This document shows, piece by piece, positions 62,701 through 64,000 of a DNA stretch of 64,000 nt (its first letter is position 1; every line of letters starts with the position of its first letter). A program made the translations under genes and the position numbers. The stretch is from Haliclystus octoradiatus (Eukaryota > Cnidaria > Staurozoa > Stauromedusae > Haliclystidae). Below the pieces are notes generated by a model. That model searched no databases, was not told the origin of the DNA, and saw only the letters and a program-made list of their open reading frames with translations. Where the stretch lies: contig OU744451.1 of assembly GCA_916610825.1 (NCBI GenBank), positions 248,001 to 312,000 on the forward strand, in the 5' to 3' direction.

Positions 62701-63899
62701 TATGACCTATGACATATGACCTCTCGGCATATACACTCTTGGTTTCACTCTATTTCTAAACGCGATGACCGTAAATTATCATCACGGGTCGCCGATGACA
62801 CACTGCAGATGAATTTCAACAAAGCTCACGTTGCAGATGTCCCGTAATTGTCCAAGTGCAGAAATACGAAAGCCCCTATAGAAGATTCCATCTGTCATCA
62901 ATGCTGTGCGTTAATAGTTTGATGATACAATGACAGTGAAACCTTCTATAACATCTACCTTTATACAATGACCACCTGTCTGTAGTGACCACTTTATCTT
63001 ACAGCTTGCCCCTGCTAATGTTATATGCATTCCTGAAACATTAGATTTGTTAATCATTGGCACTGCTGCTGACCAATTTATGAATATTTTATTTAAAATT
63101 GAATGTGATACTTATACTATACTTATCAACTCGTGTGGAACGTTGAATTTAATAAAAATTGTTTATGAAGGTAACTTGTAGTGGTCAATGGATAGTGGCG
63201 GTAAAAGTAATGAGAGGATACACGTTTCCATGCCAACTATCATTCTTATTTTGTTTGTAGCCTAATATAACCTCTTTGGATAGTATCTAAGGACATTGCA
63301 GTTAAAATAACTTTTTTTAATTTCCAGCTATGAAGGTGTAAACATAAAAAACTTTTCAAGCAGTTGGAAGGATGGTCTGGCATTCAATGCCTTATTTCAC
63401 GCAGCAAAGTAAGCATCATCATCACCACTATAGGGTAGATCTTTTGAGGTCACTAGGCCTAGCAGGATTCAAAGCCTATATAATAATTTGATTATTTTGA
63501 CTATCATCTATATTCAGTAGTGTGTCTCACTTAACACCACTGTGATAAAAGTTCATGAGTTCATGAACAGTTCATGAGTTCATGAACAGTCCATGCTAAA
63601 CTCATAAACATAGAGTGTTTCAGGAACAGTTTATAGCTGTCCCTAAGAACAGTTTTCATAAACTAGTTGGTCAACTGTCGTATAATTACTCATATTCTTA
63701 ACTTATAGACATTTCATAACCAGTTCATGAATAAAATGTTCGTGTTTTTGTCAAAAGTCATGTATCAAATTGATAAATTTTATTGAATCAACTTGTAAAT
63801 AAAGGTCACCTGTCTTTAAAAATTCAATTCATCTTTATCTCGTATTTGATTGGTCAAAATGTTTTCACAGGTTTCACTCAAAATTTGACCTCTCGGCTA
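56730..63899 (+). CDS. Actin-binding tandem calponin-homology protein, 5' part (partial)
   Basis: Exons found: 56730-56808, 58416-58477, 59222-59317, 60090-60167, 61203-61295, 62543-62643, 63328-63408, 63871-63899; all phases join and the last ends at a GTAAGT donor, so the gene continues off the right edge. The 206 residues seen start with a Ser-rich leader ([14 protein letters not shown]), then a first CH domain ([54 protein letters not shown]) and the start of a second ([34 protein letters not shown]). QKKTFTKW opens the actin-binding domain of beta-spectrin, dystrophin/utrophin, plakins and nesprins. CH1 looks closest to nesprin and CH2 to spectrin or dystonin, so I do not choose. It probably tethers actin to a membrane or the nuclear envelope. 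Confidence 0.88.
58677..58961. mobile_element. TTAA-flanked foldback MITE (copy 2)
   Basis: Ends AGTCCCGGCCAAATGACTTT at the left and AAAGTCATTTGGCCAGGGC at the right, with TTAA on both sides (58673-58676 and 58962-58965). Interior blocks (GTTGACGAAAT, TCAACAAAATC) match the element at 5586-6479. No SINE inside this copy. It lies between exons 2 and 3 of the CH-domain gene. Confidence 0.75.
59360..59475. repeat. hAT-like CCTGTCTATA repeat copy
   Basis: Contains TATAACAGCCATCTATAAG, GACCACTATGGCAGGTGAC and GACCACTGTAGACAGGTGGTCA blocks. Same family as copies in TMEM181 introns. It lies just after exon 3 of the CH-domain gene. Confidence 0.45.
60241..60760. repeat. 65-bp minisatellite, eight copies
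   Basis: Eight head-to-tail units starting AAGTCTCAAGTCAAGTCAG at 60241, 60306, 60371, 60436, 60501, 60566, 60631 and 60696. The spacing is exactly 65 bp, with scattered substitutions and a 3-bp deletion in the last unit. It begins about 75 bp after exon 4 of the CH-domain gene, inside the intron. Confidence 0.95.
61400..61745. repeat. Short repeat with GATATTAAGCAAGGTGG (two partial copies)
   Basis: Two related blocks (near 61430-61480 and 61660-61735) share AAGCAAGG-T-GGACATTAAAAGAGGGGATATTT. Their complement is at 24040-24240 in NOX4-A. Probably a MITE; ends not resolved. It lies in the CH-domain gene intron between exons 5 and 6. Confidence 0.45.
62930..63010. repeat. hAT-like repeat with CAGTGAAACC end
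   Basis: Starts CAGTGAAACCTTCTATAAC and contains TGACCACCTGTCTGTAGTGACC. It shows the best-preserved hAT-type terminal sequence of this family in the window. Confidence 0.5.
63551..63735. repeat. TTCATGAAC palindrome cluster with 19-bp tandem unit
   Basis: Two exact tandem units GTTCATGAGTTCATGAACA at 63551-63569 and 63570-63588, followed by more degenerate TTCATGAAC/CTCATAAAC blocks to about 63735. It is intronic in the CH-domain gene (between exons 7 and 8). Similar palindrome clusters are at about 11425-11520 and 11945-12080 in TMEM181 introns. Confidence 0.6.
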
Positions 63900-64000
63900 G
63901 TAAGTATGTTTGAGACGCTGATCAACAGGCCTACTTGGTAGAGATGACAATTCTACTGGATCATCTCTTTGTATTAGATTGACTGCACCCATAATATACA

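Noticed and set aside
1-64000. CRISPR arrays, operons, bacterial promoters or terminators
   Set aside because: The window is intron-rich animal DNA; the only regular repeat array (60241-60760) has no unique spacers.

Overview
The window is animal (metazoan) nuclear DNA. It is AT-rich, the genes are split into many short exons by GT-AG introns, and SINEs, MITEs and retrotransposons sit between and inside the genes. The proteins point to a non-vertebrate, probably marine, metazoan. I do not name a species because nothing in the sequence fixes one. Many single-frame ORFs are only parts of genes, so I rebuilt the gene models by hand from splice sites, reading phase and protein similarity recalled from known families.

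Layout. (1) 1-1052, minus: 5' part of a secreted Cys- and Thr-rich protein that runs off the left edge. (2) 4672-17569, minus: a complete 17-exon TMEM181 orthologue (487 aa), a GOLD-domain seven-transmembrane protein. One of its introns is a textbook minor-spliceosome (U12) AT-AC intron. Its other introns hold several short hAT-like repeats, and a SINE inserted inside a TTAA-flanked foldback element. (3) 23033-32291 and 36854-45294, plus: two complete tandem NADPH oxidases of the NOX4 type (577 and 585 aa). Each has 20 exons, and all matching exons are the same length except exon 14. Copy A keeps the E-loop His-Pro-Pro-Gly-Cys associated with H2O2 release by NOX4. Copy B has lost that His and has two unusual changes in its NADPH-binding domain. 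(4) 47690-50130, minus: a frameshifted reverse-transcriptase retroelement with an N-terminal C2H2-like finger and a C-terminal CCHC/endonuclease-like region. (5) 51237-56039, plus: a nearly intact Ty3/gypsy LTR retrotransposon with identical 76-bp LTRs and a 5-bp target duplication. (6) 56730-63899, plus: 5' end of an actin-binding, tandem calponin-homology protein of the spectrin/dystrophin/nesprin superfamily, continuing past the right edge. A 65-bp minisatellite lies in one intron.

The main biological interest is the NOX4 pair: a tandem duplication with a preserved gene structure and divergence at residues thought to set the product (H2O2 or superoxide) and NADPH handling. The second point is the AT-AC intron. 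The genes do not form an operon-like unit. I see no CRISPR array, rRNA gene or functional tRNA gene; the tRNA-like stretches are SINE heads.
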